From: Saccoglossus kowalevskii
Lineage: Eukaryota > Hemichordata > Enteropneusta > Harrimaniidae
DNA: 37,982 nucleotides
Assembly: GCF_000003605.2 (NCBI RefSeq)
Contig: NW_003120919.1
Location: 464,092-502,073, forward strand
Direction of reading: 5' to 3'
Of this stretch, positions 10,517 through 21,065 are shown piece by piece (position 1 is the first letter of the stretch; every line of letters begins with the position of its first letter). A program made the translations under genes and the position numbers. The notes below the pieces were generated by a model. That model was not told the DNA's origin and made no database searches. It saw nothing but the letters and a program-made list of their open reading frames with translations.

Positions 10517-10740
10517 TATAGACGACTTTACTTGGAAGTTGAAGATACCGTTTTGGGGTGTAAGGTAAACATGCACACGTGATAGTGTGCATCTGGGTGT
10601 ACGTTACAAAAATAAAATTCCCTTCTATTGAATACTAGCAGAATTACATGTTTGTATTTTCTGCTACGACAAAGCGGGCGTGTATTTCCGGCCCATTGTC
10701 TTGCTAACCTACGGAAAATTATTAATAGGCGTGTTTATGG
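10517..10740 (+). repeat. Dispersed repeat, copy 2
   Basis: Shares TATAGACGACTTTAC, CCGTTTTGGGGTGTAA, the CACGTGATAGTGTGC region and ACATGTTTGTATTTTC with the copy at 3995, in the same orientation. It ends about 100 bp before the 3' end of U2 copy 2. Confidence 0.7.
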
Positions 10741-10824
10741 GGAAGAGGCATATAATGCCGTCGACAATTATCGTACGTACATACTTTATCACAGTGGAAA
10801 GAAACACAAAGATTTTGAAAGAAC

Positions 10825-10834
10825 TCTATTTTTC
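10825..10834 (-). terminator. snRNA 3' box-like element, U2 copy 2
   Basis: On the minus strand GAAAAATAGA lies 10 nt past the U2 3' end, matching the element after copy 1. Confidence 0.58.
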
Positions 10835-10844
10835 ATTAGAATAA

Positions 10845-11034
10845 GGAGGTGGACCATTCCCGGAAGTACTGCAATACCGGGTCGATCCGTGGCCAGGACG
10901 GAGCAAGCCCCTATTCCATGGCCAGTTTCCAAAAATCAGTTTAATATCGAGCTACTCAATGAGCAGCGTATCAGATATTAAGCTGATAAGAACAGATACT
11001 ACACATGATCTTAGCCAAAAGGCCGAGAAGCGAT
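10845..11034 (-). ncRNA. RNU2: U2 spliceosomal snRNA, copy 2
   Basis: Read on the minus strand it matches copy 1 across the full 190 nt; I found no difference by eye. All functional elements are intact (5' ATCGCTTCTC, GTAGTA branch-site pairing element, ATTTTTGG Sm site, 3' stems). It points toward copy 1, so the two are convergent with 1752 bp between their 3' ends. The short ORF that overlaps it is spurious. Confidence 0.97.
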
Positions 11035-11097
11035 ACTAGGTAATAGTTCGGGAAACGAGTATACTGCGAGGCACCCCAACAATAAAATCGGTTTTCA
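11035..11097 (-). promoter_or_regulatory. U2 snRNA proximal promoter (PSE region), copy 2
   Basis: Read on the minus strand it carries the same GAAAACCGATTTTATTGTTG, GGGTGCCTCGCAGTATA and GTTTCCCGAAC blocks as copy 1, with a few substitutions close to the start site. Further upstream a weaker match (GACGCCATRTT) remains. Confidence 0.7.
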
Positions 11098-11422
11098 TAT
11101 AGCAAACATGGCGTCAAAAGCCATTTCCCCTGGTCTTGTCAGATCTAACCGGAAAGCACACAGTTATAAATATCGTAGTACTCTAGACACTGCTCTGATT
11201 TATGACAAAAATATTGAACAATGTCAAAAATTCTGTTAAACAGCTTCGCTGAAGACAAATCAACTTCGCTTCATTGTCTAAAAAATTAGTCACGTGAGTC
11301 CATTATCATTCAAATTAGTACAAAGTAGACGTTTCATTTACGTCGTAACGTTGATGACATTTGCCTTAGAGGGCGCCATTCAGTGTGAGTTCACATTCAC
11401 GTGAGGTGAGAGAAGTAACAAC

Positions 11423-11429
11423 TATAAAA
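11423..11429 (+). promoter_or_regulatory. TATA-box candidate
   Basis: TATAAAA in the context ACTATAAAAAGACC. It lies about 90 bp before two strong hairpins (11514-11611). No ORF follows. It may drive a non-coding RNA, or be the promoter remnant of a mobile element. Confidence 0.35.
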
Positions 11430-11513
11430 AGACCATTTTACAGAGAGACAATTACTTTTATCTGAGAGCTACAACTTAGCGGTGTGTATGTACAAAGAAT
11501 CGCGTGAGTTAGA

Positions 11514-11611
11514 GTGTTTATAATTGTAAACACCATGTGTGGTCAGCATTATTCAGTGGTGCGAGTGTAAACGCACGAAGCCGAAGTATGTGTTTAAGAT
11601 GCTGACCACAC
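11514..11611. repeat. Two adjacent perfect hairpins, one nested
   Basis: Hairpin 1 has a 7-bp perfect stem, GTGTTTA (11514-11520) against TAAACAC (11527-11533). Hairpin 2 has a 13-bp perfect stem, GTGTGGTCAGCAT (11537-11549) against ATGCTGACCACAC (11599-11611), with an inner GTGCG/CGCAC stem in its loop. Function unknown. Confidence 0.75.
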
Positions 11612-12660
11612 GATAATGAGTTGCGAATAACGACAACGAAAATTCATGCACCAGCCATGTCAATCTTTTTTCGCTTACTGTGCTATTATTTCGCCACTAC
11701 TGCACAGCGCCCTCTGTTGACGAATTGATTAAACCTTGTATTTGCGCCGTCAAATATTTTGGCGGAAAAAAAAAAAAATTTGACTAAACATTAGTTTGTT
11801 TTGCAGGGCCATACCATTATTAAAATTATAGAAATGGTGAATACGATTGTTGCAACAACAAGTTAGTCTTTGTCAAAATTATATATTATTGAAATAGGAT
11901 TGATGCCAGTTTGTATCGATAGATCCACTAAAAATTTTAAAATATGTTTCTAAAAAAATGTTGGCCTCATAGCATGCCCTGTTAACAATTAATTCAAGTT
12001 GGAACTTGTTTTTCTCTGTTTAATAGTAGATACATTTTCTGTGTTCATTGTTGAGACTTACTCATGCATACAAGACTAGAAAACTTATTTTTATCACACA
12101 AAAATTCGGACATGCATGTTCGTTTTGTTAAATTGATCCGAATTTTCGTTTACCAAAATGTCATGGAGAAACGTCATGGTTAAAATTGCCATTTTTACAC
12201 TAGTTTCTATGGTGATATTTTTTATATCTCACTATATTGGTGACATGGATTGAAAAAAGTCATATTTTATTATTGATTTAAATCCTAATATTGATATACA
12301 ATTTGAGTGAGTTTTCAGGGTGATAATTGTTTTCCAATTATATACAATGGGAGGTTCTCTCCCATAATGCATTGCATATATACCGTATATGCAAAATTTG
12401 AATATGGTTCAAACTGCCTTAAATCAATTGCACAGGTATTCCAACAGTTTTTATTTGACAAGCTATTGCATTACAGTTAATAAAAGAAGTTCTTCTCTTT
12501 ACACGGGGTATTATATCGGTGTCACTTCTTCAATTCACAAATCATCGACAAAAGGTGCAAAGATGCAGAAACAGCCATAAAATTGACTTTTAGTCCAGTG
12601 TTACTGAATGATTAGCAGTAAGTGGGTAAAGTCATTTCAGGGCTGAGCCATTTCATGATT
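11612..12660. other. Intergenic stretch, nothing recognised
   Basis: AT-rich, with a poly-A run near 11768 and no credible coding sequence. Confidence 0.4.
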
Positions 12661-13000
12661 ACAGTGAAGGGGCGAGGTCATCCCAACATCTAAGGGTTGG
12701 ACCAATACAGCGAACGGGTGGGGGTCATCCAACATCTAAGGGTTGGACCAATACAGTGAAGGGATGAGGTCATCCCAACATTTAAGGGTTGGACCAATAC
12801 AGTGAAGGGATGAGATCATCCCAACATCTAAGGGTTGGACCAATACAGTGAAGGGGCGAGTCATCCCAACATCTAAGGGTTGGATCAATACAGTGAAGGG
12901 ATGAGATCATCCCAACATCTAAGGGTTGGACCAATACAGTGAAGGGGTGAGTCATCCCAACATCTAAGGGTTGGACCAATACAGTGAAGGGGCGAGGTCA
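12661..13000. repeat. 45-46-bp minisatellite, about 7 copies
   Basis: The unit is approximately GTCATCCCAACATCTAAGGG, TTGGACCAATACAGTGAAGG, GATGAG. Each unit contains the short inverted pair CCAAC/GTTGG around ATCTAAGG, so each can fold into a small hairpin. An open minus-strand frame across it gives a repetitive peptide that is a by-product of the array. Confidence 0.93.
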
Positions 13001-14250
13001 ATTCATATTTATTGCGACACATTTACACAATTTAAAATATTCCAATTTGATTATATTCAACAACTTACAGAAAATGTCCACAGGATGCTGGTAATAACTT
13101 ATAAGTGATTGTTTACCACAATGACAGTTTGAGATTTGTGAAACGTATCCAACAGAAATTCACAATTATAAAATGAATACTTTAAAAACTGGGGCAACCA
13201 GGTATCTTTTGAACTCAACTATTTTAGTAAATTCCAATAGTTCTTTCCTTAAACACCCCCTTCTTCCAGCCTATGCTCTGTCAGTCCATGGCTGTAAACA
13301 CAATAAAACCACACTGCACAGAAAACTCTATTGACAGTTTTAATGCTTCATTAATTCCATTTAGCCTCAATTTTACAGTAGTGTTCGAGATTCAAAGAAT
13401 AATTCAACAATTGGCAGTTACCTTGAAGTGTAAATCACAGTGCAACTGATTGTTTTTATTGTGTTAACATAACAATAGTAATGGAATACAATGCCTTATC
13501 ATAATTGTCAACAAGCAGGTTGCCAGGACAAGCTCATCACATTACACCCCACGTGGATTGCAATTTGTAAGCAGGCTTTTAATTGGTTGAAAGTACCAGT
13601 ACAGTGCTCATTTAAAAATCTCAACCGTGAAGGTAGCTGGCTACCAATGAAATAAATGATTGGATTTCCCCAGCATTTCGCTGTTTTTTTTTATTTTGAT
13701 GTTCACATAAAACATCTGATCGCCAAACTACTTTTATAGCACAAAGCACAGTTCAAACAACGCATTACACAAAGAAATGCAAATATAAGATGGGTACGAA
13801 TGTTTGTCAAGAAGTATGACATTTCGATAATTATTACGAAAATTGTTCAAAACATTTTCAGTTTTGTATGTTTTTAGGCACTTTTTTTCACACTGGGGAA
13901 CACTGAAAAGTTTGATATCAAAATAATTGTGACTTTTTTGAAACTTAAAAATTGTGATTATTTTTTCACCCCCTTTTTTCTATGTCAAATGCTCATGATC
14001 AACCTTAATGATTGGTTTTACAGGAATATTTTGACAATAATATCAATTTTTCAGATGGAAGGACACTGACTGACCTTAAAATAAACCCAAAATAAAATTC
14101 TAGAATGTTCGTACTAAACAGAACCTACACAGTTAGAATTATTATTGCAATCTGCATGCTATAATCACAAACTCCTGTATTCATTGCACATCATATGTAA
14201 ATGAGCACTTGTGGTCACACACAAAAATGAGCAGCCTCTCAGCTGACATG
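13001..14250. other. AT-rich intergenic stretch, nothing recognised
   Basis: No gene or clear repeat unit seen. It contains several poly-T and poly-A runs. Confidence 0.4.
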
Positions 14251-14289
14251 GCTCCACTGTTAGCAATGCACATTTCAATTGAAGATATC

Positions 14290-14668
14290 ACGAAATGAAC
14301 AAATCTGAGAGAGGTCCACCTGAGGTACCTACATGTATAATATCAAAGCAATCTGATTTGCAGTTTTTAACAAGTCAAAAATATCACTTACAAAAAAAAT
14401 CACAAAAATATTCATCAAAATTCGAGAATTGAATAAATCATTACAAAATGAACAATCAGAGAGGTTCACCTGTATGGTATGTATAATATATAATATCAAA
14501 GCAATCAGACATGATGTCTATTACATGACAAATCTGACAGAGGTTCAGCTAAGTTACATACATACAAAGTATCAAAGCAATTGAGCCAGTAGTTTTCAAG
14601 AAGTTAAAAAACTAAAAGTTTATACAGACACTCACACAGCTCCGCTTGCCTAAGTTGACAGCAGAGCT
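14290..14668 (+). repeat. Degenerate tandem element ending in a hairpin
   Basis: Three diverged units share AATCTGAGAGAGGTCCACCTG and TATCAAAGCAAT (near 14300, 14450 and 14530). The block ends in CAGACACTCACACAGCTCC and an imperfect hairpin with AGCTC (14638-14642) opposite GAGCT (14664-14668). The layout parallels the larger element ending at 18189. Confidence 0.6.
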
Positions 14669-15632
14669 AAAAAAAAAAATTAATAATCCATTGGCATATA
14701 TAATGAACACACTCGCATAAATTAAATTTTTGTTTGATGTGCACTAATCTAGCAAATACTCAGATGATTCATTTTTTTATTTTGTTTTTACAAATGTTTA
14801 TTTCAGGGCAACAGAAACCAAAATTATAAATGTGTAGGTGTGCATTTGCAATTTATATGTAGTTGCCGCCAGTGTCTCATTGTGGCACTTTGTTTGGAAA
14901 TTGTTTTATAAATTCAGAGAAAGTTTCATTGAAACAGCTTCTGACACGCAACAATGGTGATTTAAAACTTTTTCATCAAAACTGACAGTTGGTCGGCCAA
15001 ATTGAATTGAATCACAGAAAAAAAAAATTGGTGCTGATGTATCTTGATTTATACTATCTATGTACTAAGATTAAATAAATCTTTAAAGTGTTTTTGAAAT
15101 AAAGGGGTAAAATATTTTTTTTTTTAAATGACCAACAGTCGACAACATTTGTTTGAATCACACAATGATGTGCACCTGTAACCCAGTATGTATGATCATC
15201 ATACCAACTTTGATCAAGATCGTAGCAGTCATCTCTGAGAAACAGCTAACACATTTGAGACTCAAAAACAGCAAATTTTCTGTTCAAAATGGCCACCAGT
15301 CGGCCATTTTTGTTTTGATCTTCAAATAAAAATAAATACATCTGTACGACATGATGTATTGTCTGTGTATAAAGTCTGAATGGGATCAGTCAATGACTGT
15401 CAGAGATACGACTGCAAACAGGCAGACCCCAAATTAATAGTACAGTTGTATTCAGTGTTCAAACAGGAATTTCATCAATGGTTTCCTCAAAGTTGCAGTG
15501 AATCTCTTCCAGTGGATTTAGCCTTGCTATTGAATCTTTGACACAACAACCCAGGGTTTAGTCAACCCTTTACGGTGTTCAACCCAAGGTAGGATTTGAC
15601 GAGACCAGCAAGCACAATGTTTCACCAAGTCA
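14669..15632. other. Repeat-like non-coding stretch
   Basis: Contains words recurring within the stretch, such as GTTGGTCGGCCAAATT and CCAGTCGGCCATTTTTGTTTT, which suggest further decayed repeats. No coding sequence recognised. Confidence 0.4.
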
Positions 15633-15968
15633 TTAAATCAAAGAAAGCTTAGAAAGAACTCCCATGTGCTGAGAGTATTGGAGACACATTAAATATAATT
15701 CAAAATTACTTAGCTGAAAACTAATTATGCAAATCAGAAAATTAATATGACCAGATTTGAGTGTAAAACTAATGAGGTCTGCGCAATGTAACAGAAAATC
15801 TATGTCTCCAAGTTTAATTGAAATGTGATTAGAACCAAAAAATTATGAATTATTATGCTTATTAGGGAATTAATATGAACAGATTTTTACCCCAAACTAA
15901 TTAGGTTTGTACATTGTCCTAGAGCATCTTTGTACTAAGTTTCATTGAAATGGAATAATTAGCACCGT
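15633..15968 (+). mobile_element. 5' part of a tandem-repeat (HINE/Helitron-like) element, truncated copy
   Basis: Starts with AAAGAAAGCTTAGAAAGAAC and ACTCCCATGTGC and then runs into the ATGCAAAT...AATTAATATGA units. The same beginning recurs at 16723, where the full element continues. It breaks off at 15968 into unrelated sequence. Confidence 0.6.
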
Positions 15969-16191
15969 GAAAACTCCAAAATTTCGACCCCTCTAAAAAT
16001 TTGACCGCCTATTTATTTGCCGGGTTTCGGTGTTTTATTCACCTCCAAATTTTCGACTCCACTAAAAATTGCCGACTCATTCTTATTCGAAAATTGCGAC
16101 CAGTTTTAGTTTTCCCCCAAACGAAAAAAAAAAACGATGTGAGCGTTCAAACGGGACCTTCCTCAAAGGCATGAATCCGGGTTTCTGATTG
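15969..16191. repeat. Short imperfect AAAATTTCGAC-type repeats before the gap
   Basis: Variants of CCAAAATTTCGACCCCTCTA, ACCTCCAAATTTTCGACTCC and CTAAAAATTGCCGACTC recur over about 150 bp. The unit structure is loose. It runs into the assembly gap. Confidence 0.5.
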
Positions 16192-16241
16192 NNNNNNNNN
16201 NNNNNNNNNNNNNNNNNNNNNNNNNNNNNNNNNNNNNNNNN
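16192..16241. other. Assembly gap, 50 N
   Basis: Fifty consecutive N. The round size suggests a scaffold gap of unknown true length, sitting between two copies of the same repeat. Confidence 0.99.
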
Positions 16242-18110
16242 TTTTAAAGTTAATAGCTCGGAAACAATTAAGCTTTCATATTTGGCTATTATAGGAAAAC
16301 AATTAGACGGCAAAACACAGGAAACAAAATGTGCACCATTTGATATGAATATAAATCTAAAGGCTGTAAAAACCCATGAGTAAAAGGACAGGAGAACAAT
16401 GCACAATAATAAGTAAATTATGTCTACAAATATGCATACATTAATAGAAAGTCTTTTTTAATGCAAGTTACAAACAAATGGCAAAAACTTCGCCTGGTCG
16501 CTTCAGGACTCTCATTATTCAGAAATAAACAATGTGCTGTAATTATTGGATACAAAGTAGGAACATAAACTAAAATAAAATAAATATAATATAAAAAATA
16601 TATATAAATAGGAAACAAATTAAATTAATACATATTGGATTTAGAAATCAACTATGAATTAAGTCTCAAACTTTTAAATGCAGGGATTGCAGGTTGGTTA
16701 GGATTAGTAACATACAAGCTACATCAAAGAAAGCATAGAAAGAACTCCCGTGTGCTGAGAGTATTGGAGACACATTCAAAATTGATTCAAAATTACTTGA
16801 ACTTGAGATGTTGATGAAAACGCAGAAAACTAAATATGCAAATTAGGTAACTAACATGAACAGATTTAAGTGTAAAACTAATAAGGTCTGCACAATGTAA
16901 CAAGTTTCATTGAAATGTGATTAGAACCAAAATAATATTAATTATTATGCTAATTAGAGAATTAATATGAACAGATTTTAACCCCAAATTAATCAGGCTG
17001 TCTATTGTCCTACCAAGTTTTATTCAAATGTGATGATCAATACTTGAGATATCAATTAGGCGATTAAGAAGCACAAATATTGACCAAAAACTTGTATGGT
17101 GTATAGTCCTAGGTTCATTGAAATGTGATGGGTACTCTTTAAAAGTTTCATTGAAATCCAATGAGTGGCTTTTAGACATCAGTGCAACAGCCATAGAACA
17201 GCAAAAAATTAATTAATTATGCAAATTAGGTAATTAATAGGCACAATTATTTATCCCAAAATTAATCAGGTCTCTGCAGTCCTAGAGTATCTATGTAACA
17301 AGTCTCAATGAAATGTAATGATTAGTACTTGAGATATCAGGTGAAAAGCTGAAAATTAACTAATTATGCTAATAAGGTAATTAATATGCACAAATATTTA
17401 CCCAAAAACTAATTAGGTCTCTGCACAGTCCTCAAGTAACTATGTACCAAGTTTCATTGAAACATGATCATTACTACTTGAAATATCAAAAGCTGAATTA
17501 ATTATGCAAATTAGGTAATTAATATGTACTGATATTACCATAAAAACTATCAGGTCTGTGCAGTGTCGTATGACATCTATGTACCAAGTTTCATTGAAAT
17601 GTGATGATTAGTACTTGAGATATCAGTGGAAAAACCGAAAATTGACTAATCATTATGCAAATTAGGTAATTAGTATCCACGGATTATTACCAAAAACTAA
17701 TCAAAACCTAGCATTAGTTCAGAGCATCTATGTACCAAGTTTCATCAAAATCCAATGAGTGGTTGTTTAGATATCAGTGGAACAGTCATGGAACCACTAA
17801 AAAATAGCTAATTATCATGCAAATTAGGTAATTAATATGCACGGATTTTTACCAAAAATTAATCAAATCTGCGCATATGTTCAGAGCATCTATGTACCAA
17901 GTTTCATCAAAATCCAATGAGTGGTTCTTTAGATATCAGTGGAACAGTCATAGAACAGCTAAAAATTAGCTAATTATCATGCAAATTAGGTAATTAACGA
18001 GCATGGATTTTTACCAAAACCTAATCAAATCTGCGCATTGGCCCAGAGCATCTATGCACCAAGTTTCATCAAAAACCGATGTATGGTTCTTGAGATAGCA
18101 GTGTAACAGT

Positions 18111-18150
18111 CGGACACACATACACACATACACACATACAGACACACTAA
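18111..18150. repeat. CA-rich microsatellite
   Basis: ACACATACACACATACACAC-type tract just before the terminal hairpin of the element. Confidence 0.8.
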
Positions 18151-18157
18151 CTGCAAA

Positions 18158-18189
18158 GACTCCCATTTTGTGCTTCGCACATGGGAGTC
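18158..18189. repeat. Terminal hairpin of the tandem-repeat element
   Basis: GACTCCCAT (18158-18166) pairs with ATGGGAGTC (18181-18189), and GTGC (18170-18173) with GCAC (18177-18180) around TTC. This is a 13-bp stem with a three-base bulge. Confidence 0.85.
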
Positions 18190-18518
18190 AAAAACATTAC
18201 CAACTATAATCAGTGCTCATTGTCTCGGGGGGAAAAACATCAATTGTATTGTGTGCAAAGAATTGCATCTTTTCACAGCTGCATGAACAATATCTAATTG
18301 TTCTATAAAACTAAATTGATTATGTAGAGTTTATGTCGTTTAGGTATATATTAGGTATAAATTACCTAAGTTGAATGTTACAATGTTGTACAACTGAGCA
18401 CCATACAGGAATCTGACATAAATCTGAATTCTTCAACTTCATTCTCATCATAAAAGTGGGAAGTTTTTTTTCTCATATAACAGATACAAAGACAATAGCA
18501 TTATTTGAAGAATAACCG

Positions 18519-18524
18519 TTTATT
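18519..18524 (-). promoter_or_regulatory. Candidate distal poly(A) signal of the p63/p73-like gene
   Basis: AATAAA on the minus strand (TTTATT on plus). Another is at 18691-18696. Together with the repeat boundary at 18.19 kb, this is the most likely 3' limit of the long UTR. Not proven. Confidence 0.4.
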
Positions 18525-19023
18525 ACTCAAGTGTTCCTTACAGATTTCACTCAAATCTTAAAGAATAACCCCCAGGCTAAAAATGGTTACAATACTTTAC
18601 AATATGTCAGTTGCCAATCAAAAATAGACTTCATTTTTCCCCCTTTAACCGAAGTAGTCCAGAATTACAGATTAAAAAAAAAAAGACCATTTTATTTCAA
18701 GCACTTTGATTTTAAGACATCTGATTGGGCAGGATTGTTCACAAACATTCAAATGAAAGTGGGCAGTTTTCGTACGCATCAAACAAGGCAAATAATTTGT
18801 CATGAATCCCAAAATATGCGAAACTGTGTTTCTTTTTTTTTTCTCTCTAAATATATCACGGGGTGTAACAATACAAGCTAATTTGTTACAAAACAACAAA
18901 ATGGCAGCTAAAACTCAACTTACTCAACACTGGTGTTATAGTATGGTAGTGTAGCTATGGTAACATGGCAATGGCAGTTATAACGTTTCTACTAGTATTA
19001 TGGCAGTGGCAGGCCTCTAACAC

Positions 19024-19081
19024 AGGTCAGGGGTCATTGGTACTCCCTGAACTTCGACCTTGGCATGGTGACCTCTGACCT
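19024..19081. promoter_or_regulatory. Two DR1-type nuclear-receptor motifs
   Basis: AGGTCA-G-GGGTCA at 19024-19036 (+). TGACCT-C-TGACCT at 19069-19081 is a perfect DR1 on the minus strand. A third, CGACCT-T-TGACCT, is at 19888-19900. DR1 is the consensus for RXR/HNF4/PPAR-type dimers. Occupancy is unknown and the motifs may be incidental. Confidence 0.35.
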
Positions 19082-20514
19082 GAACCACGACCTGCTGCTC
19101 ATGGCAGCCAAAATTTCCAAAATGTATGACAACAGGTATTGGAGTTCCTTTGTTTGTGTATTAATTGAAAAGTCCCACCTAGATTTTTTTTTTTTTTAGC
19201 TAAAAAACAAAATGCTAAAAAAATACAGCCATCTTAGGAAGGAACTAAACACCAAAAATACCGACCCAAAACTGAAATGAAAGGTAGTGTTTTCTGACTA
19301 TAAAAAAAAAGAATAAAGCAAAACTTTCTGGAAAGGAAAAACTCACTTAATTTTTTTTTTGGACTATAAAATAAACTAGAGAAATTATATCATAAAATAA
19401 ATTTTTGTGGAGGAAGTTCTAGACATTTCAGAAAACTTTGGCAACACTTAAAAACATGATATACATACAAATTCAGGGTCATGTTACAATCAAATTAAGG
19501 AAAAAATGACCAATCAAATCTCAGCTCTTGCTCCCATAATGCTTACAGCACAAGTTAATATATAGTTTGAAAAAAAAAAAGATATTCATAATAAACAAGT
19601 TGATAGTCAGTACTATGTACAGAAAAAGAATAAAGAGGTTAGAAATAGCAGGACAAACTAAGATCTAGAGAGCTCAAATTGCACATGGATTTTCATGCGT
19701 AAAATAACTGTATACCATGCGCCATCAAAAATCTTACACCAACTTAGGTAGTCCAGTTAAAGAACCCCTAGGTTGATGAAGGAAACATTTTTCATCTGAG
19801 TGCACCACAGCACTCCACCAAACCAGTGCAATTGAGCTCCCCAGATCAAAGAGGATTGCAGAGCAGCCAAGTTTTACACCTTCAGTTCGACCTTTGACCT
19901 CTGAGGTGTATTCTTTGTTCTTCACCATGATTTACATAAACATTTAATCTATTAAACAATATACATATTACTTTTCTTTTCTTAACTATTTAAAAAAAAA
20001 ATAAACATGTTGACATACATTTCCAACAATGCACAAAAAACCACAAAAAATACCCAATATCAAACTACAAAATGAAAGCTAAACCGGCAGTTAGTTAAAA
20101 GTCTATACTTGTTTACAAAACAGTTGACGGAAAAAGCCACCAACATTATCTCCACAAAATTAATGAATCTGATTGGCTAACATTAATTTCTGTAAATTGT
20201 CATCACTTGCATGAGAATCTTACAGCACTGCAACAATTCAGTTAAATAACAACTTTTTTGGAGTCACAAAAATAAGTTTCTTGCAAAATTACTGAGTGAG
20301 GTTACTGTGAACTGCTTTCATTTTCATGAGACAAATTTTTAAGAAATTTCTGAAGTCCGTAAAAAACTTGAAATTTTGTTGCAGTGAAAATTTCTCTAGC
20401 AGTAAAGATTAAGCGAACAATATCACTAGAATAATGAATTCATTACAATACATTTTCCTAGAGAATGCAGTTAGTTGATTCTATAAACGAAACGGTCAGA
20501 AAATGTATTCAAAA

Positions 20515-20614
20515 GTTAATTTTGTGCCAAAGCCCTGGTTCACATCCATGCAACGACAAGGTAATTTTGATACAAAGCCCTGGTTTACATCCAGGCAACG
20601 ACCAGTTAATTTTG
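20515..20614. repeat. Tandem duplication of about 45 bp
   Basis: TTAATTTTGTGCCAAAGCCC and TAATTTTGATACAAAGCCC begin two successive units (20516, 20562), each with CTGGTTYACATCCA and GCAACGAC. A third start is at 20606. Confidence 0.8.
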
Positions 20615-21065
20615 AGCCCCAAATTGACACTACCCGGTACATGTAGGGACCTATAAACATGATTATTTGCAAGCCAGTCAAATCACACATCAACAAACAT
20701 TTTGGGATCACTTCCTCTTACTCAATGTCAGTAGAACTTTTAAACCTCCTAGATAAAAAGATGAGTGATCAATAACACATAAATGGCTTTTCCATTCCAC
20801 ACTATGAATGTAAAATGAAAATTCTTTGGCAGATATTTACTCTTATAGCATTTTACAAATCTGTATCCCCTACAAAAAATGATTGAATTCAAAGCATTTA
20901 CAAATACCCTTTCGCAGACATGAACAAGAATTATACACTTAAAAATGGGAAACATACACACTTGACAATACCAAGAACATCCTTTTAAATATTGAATGGT
21001 TTGATCCACCAAGGTACAATACATGATAGTTTGGATGAACGACATTGTCACAAAAGGGTGGGCAT

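Larger units (their letters stand above)
16723..18189 (+). mobile_element. Tandem-repeat element with terminal hairpin (HINE/Helitron-like)
   Basis: About eight diverged units, 140-162 bp each, carry ATGCAAATTAGGTAATTAAT and ATCTATGTACCAAGTTTCAT. The last two full units are the most alike. A (CACATA) run follows, then a strong hairpin. The 5' ACTCCCGTGTGC (16744-16755; ATGTGC in the 15658 copy) is an inverted match to the 3' GCACATGGGAGT. Internal tandem repeats, subterminal inverted repeats and a 3' hairpin fit non-autonomous Helentron-type elements. No protein is encoded. Class assignment is inference. Confidence 0.6.
18525..21065 (-). other. Putative long 3' UTR of the p63/p73-like gene
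   Basis: Follows the stop codon (21066-21068) without any recognisable exon. It holds a tandem pair of about 45-bp units (20515-20610, AAAGCCCTGGTTCACATCC-type), several homopolymer runs, and three DR1-like nuclear-receptor half-site pairs. Small ORFs in it have no recognisable domains. p53-family mRNAs often have kilobase-long 3' UTRs; the extent here is inferred. Confidence 0.5.

Noticed and set aside
12782-12979. ORF encoding a repetitive VQPLDVGM-type peptide
   Set aside because: It follows from the 45-46-bp minisatellite; unit lengths vary between 45 and 46 bp so the frame shifts along the array.
18531-18881. 116-codon plus-strand ORF near the end of the putative 3' UTR
   Set aside because: Low-complexity Lys/Phe-rich sequence through poly-A and poly-T runs, no domain, antisense to the likely UTR.
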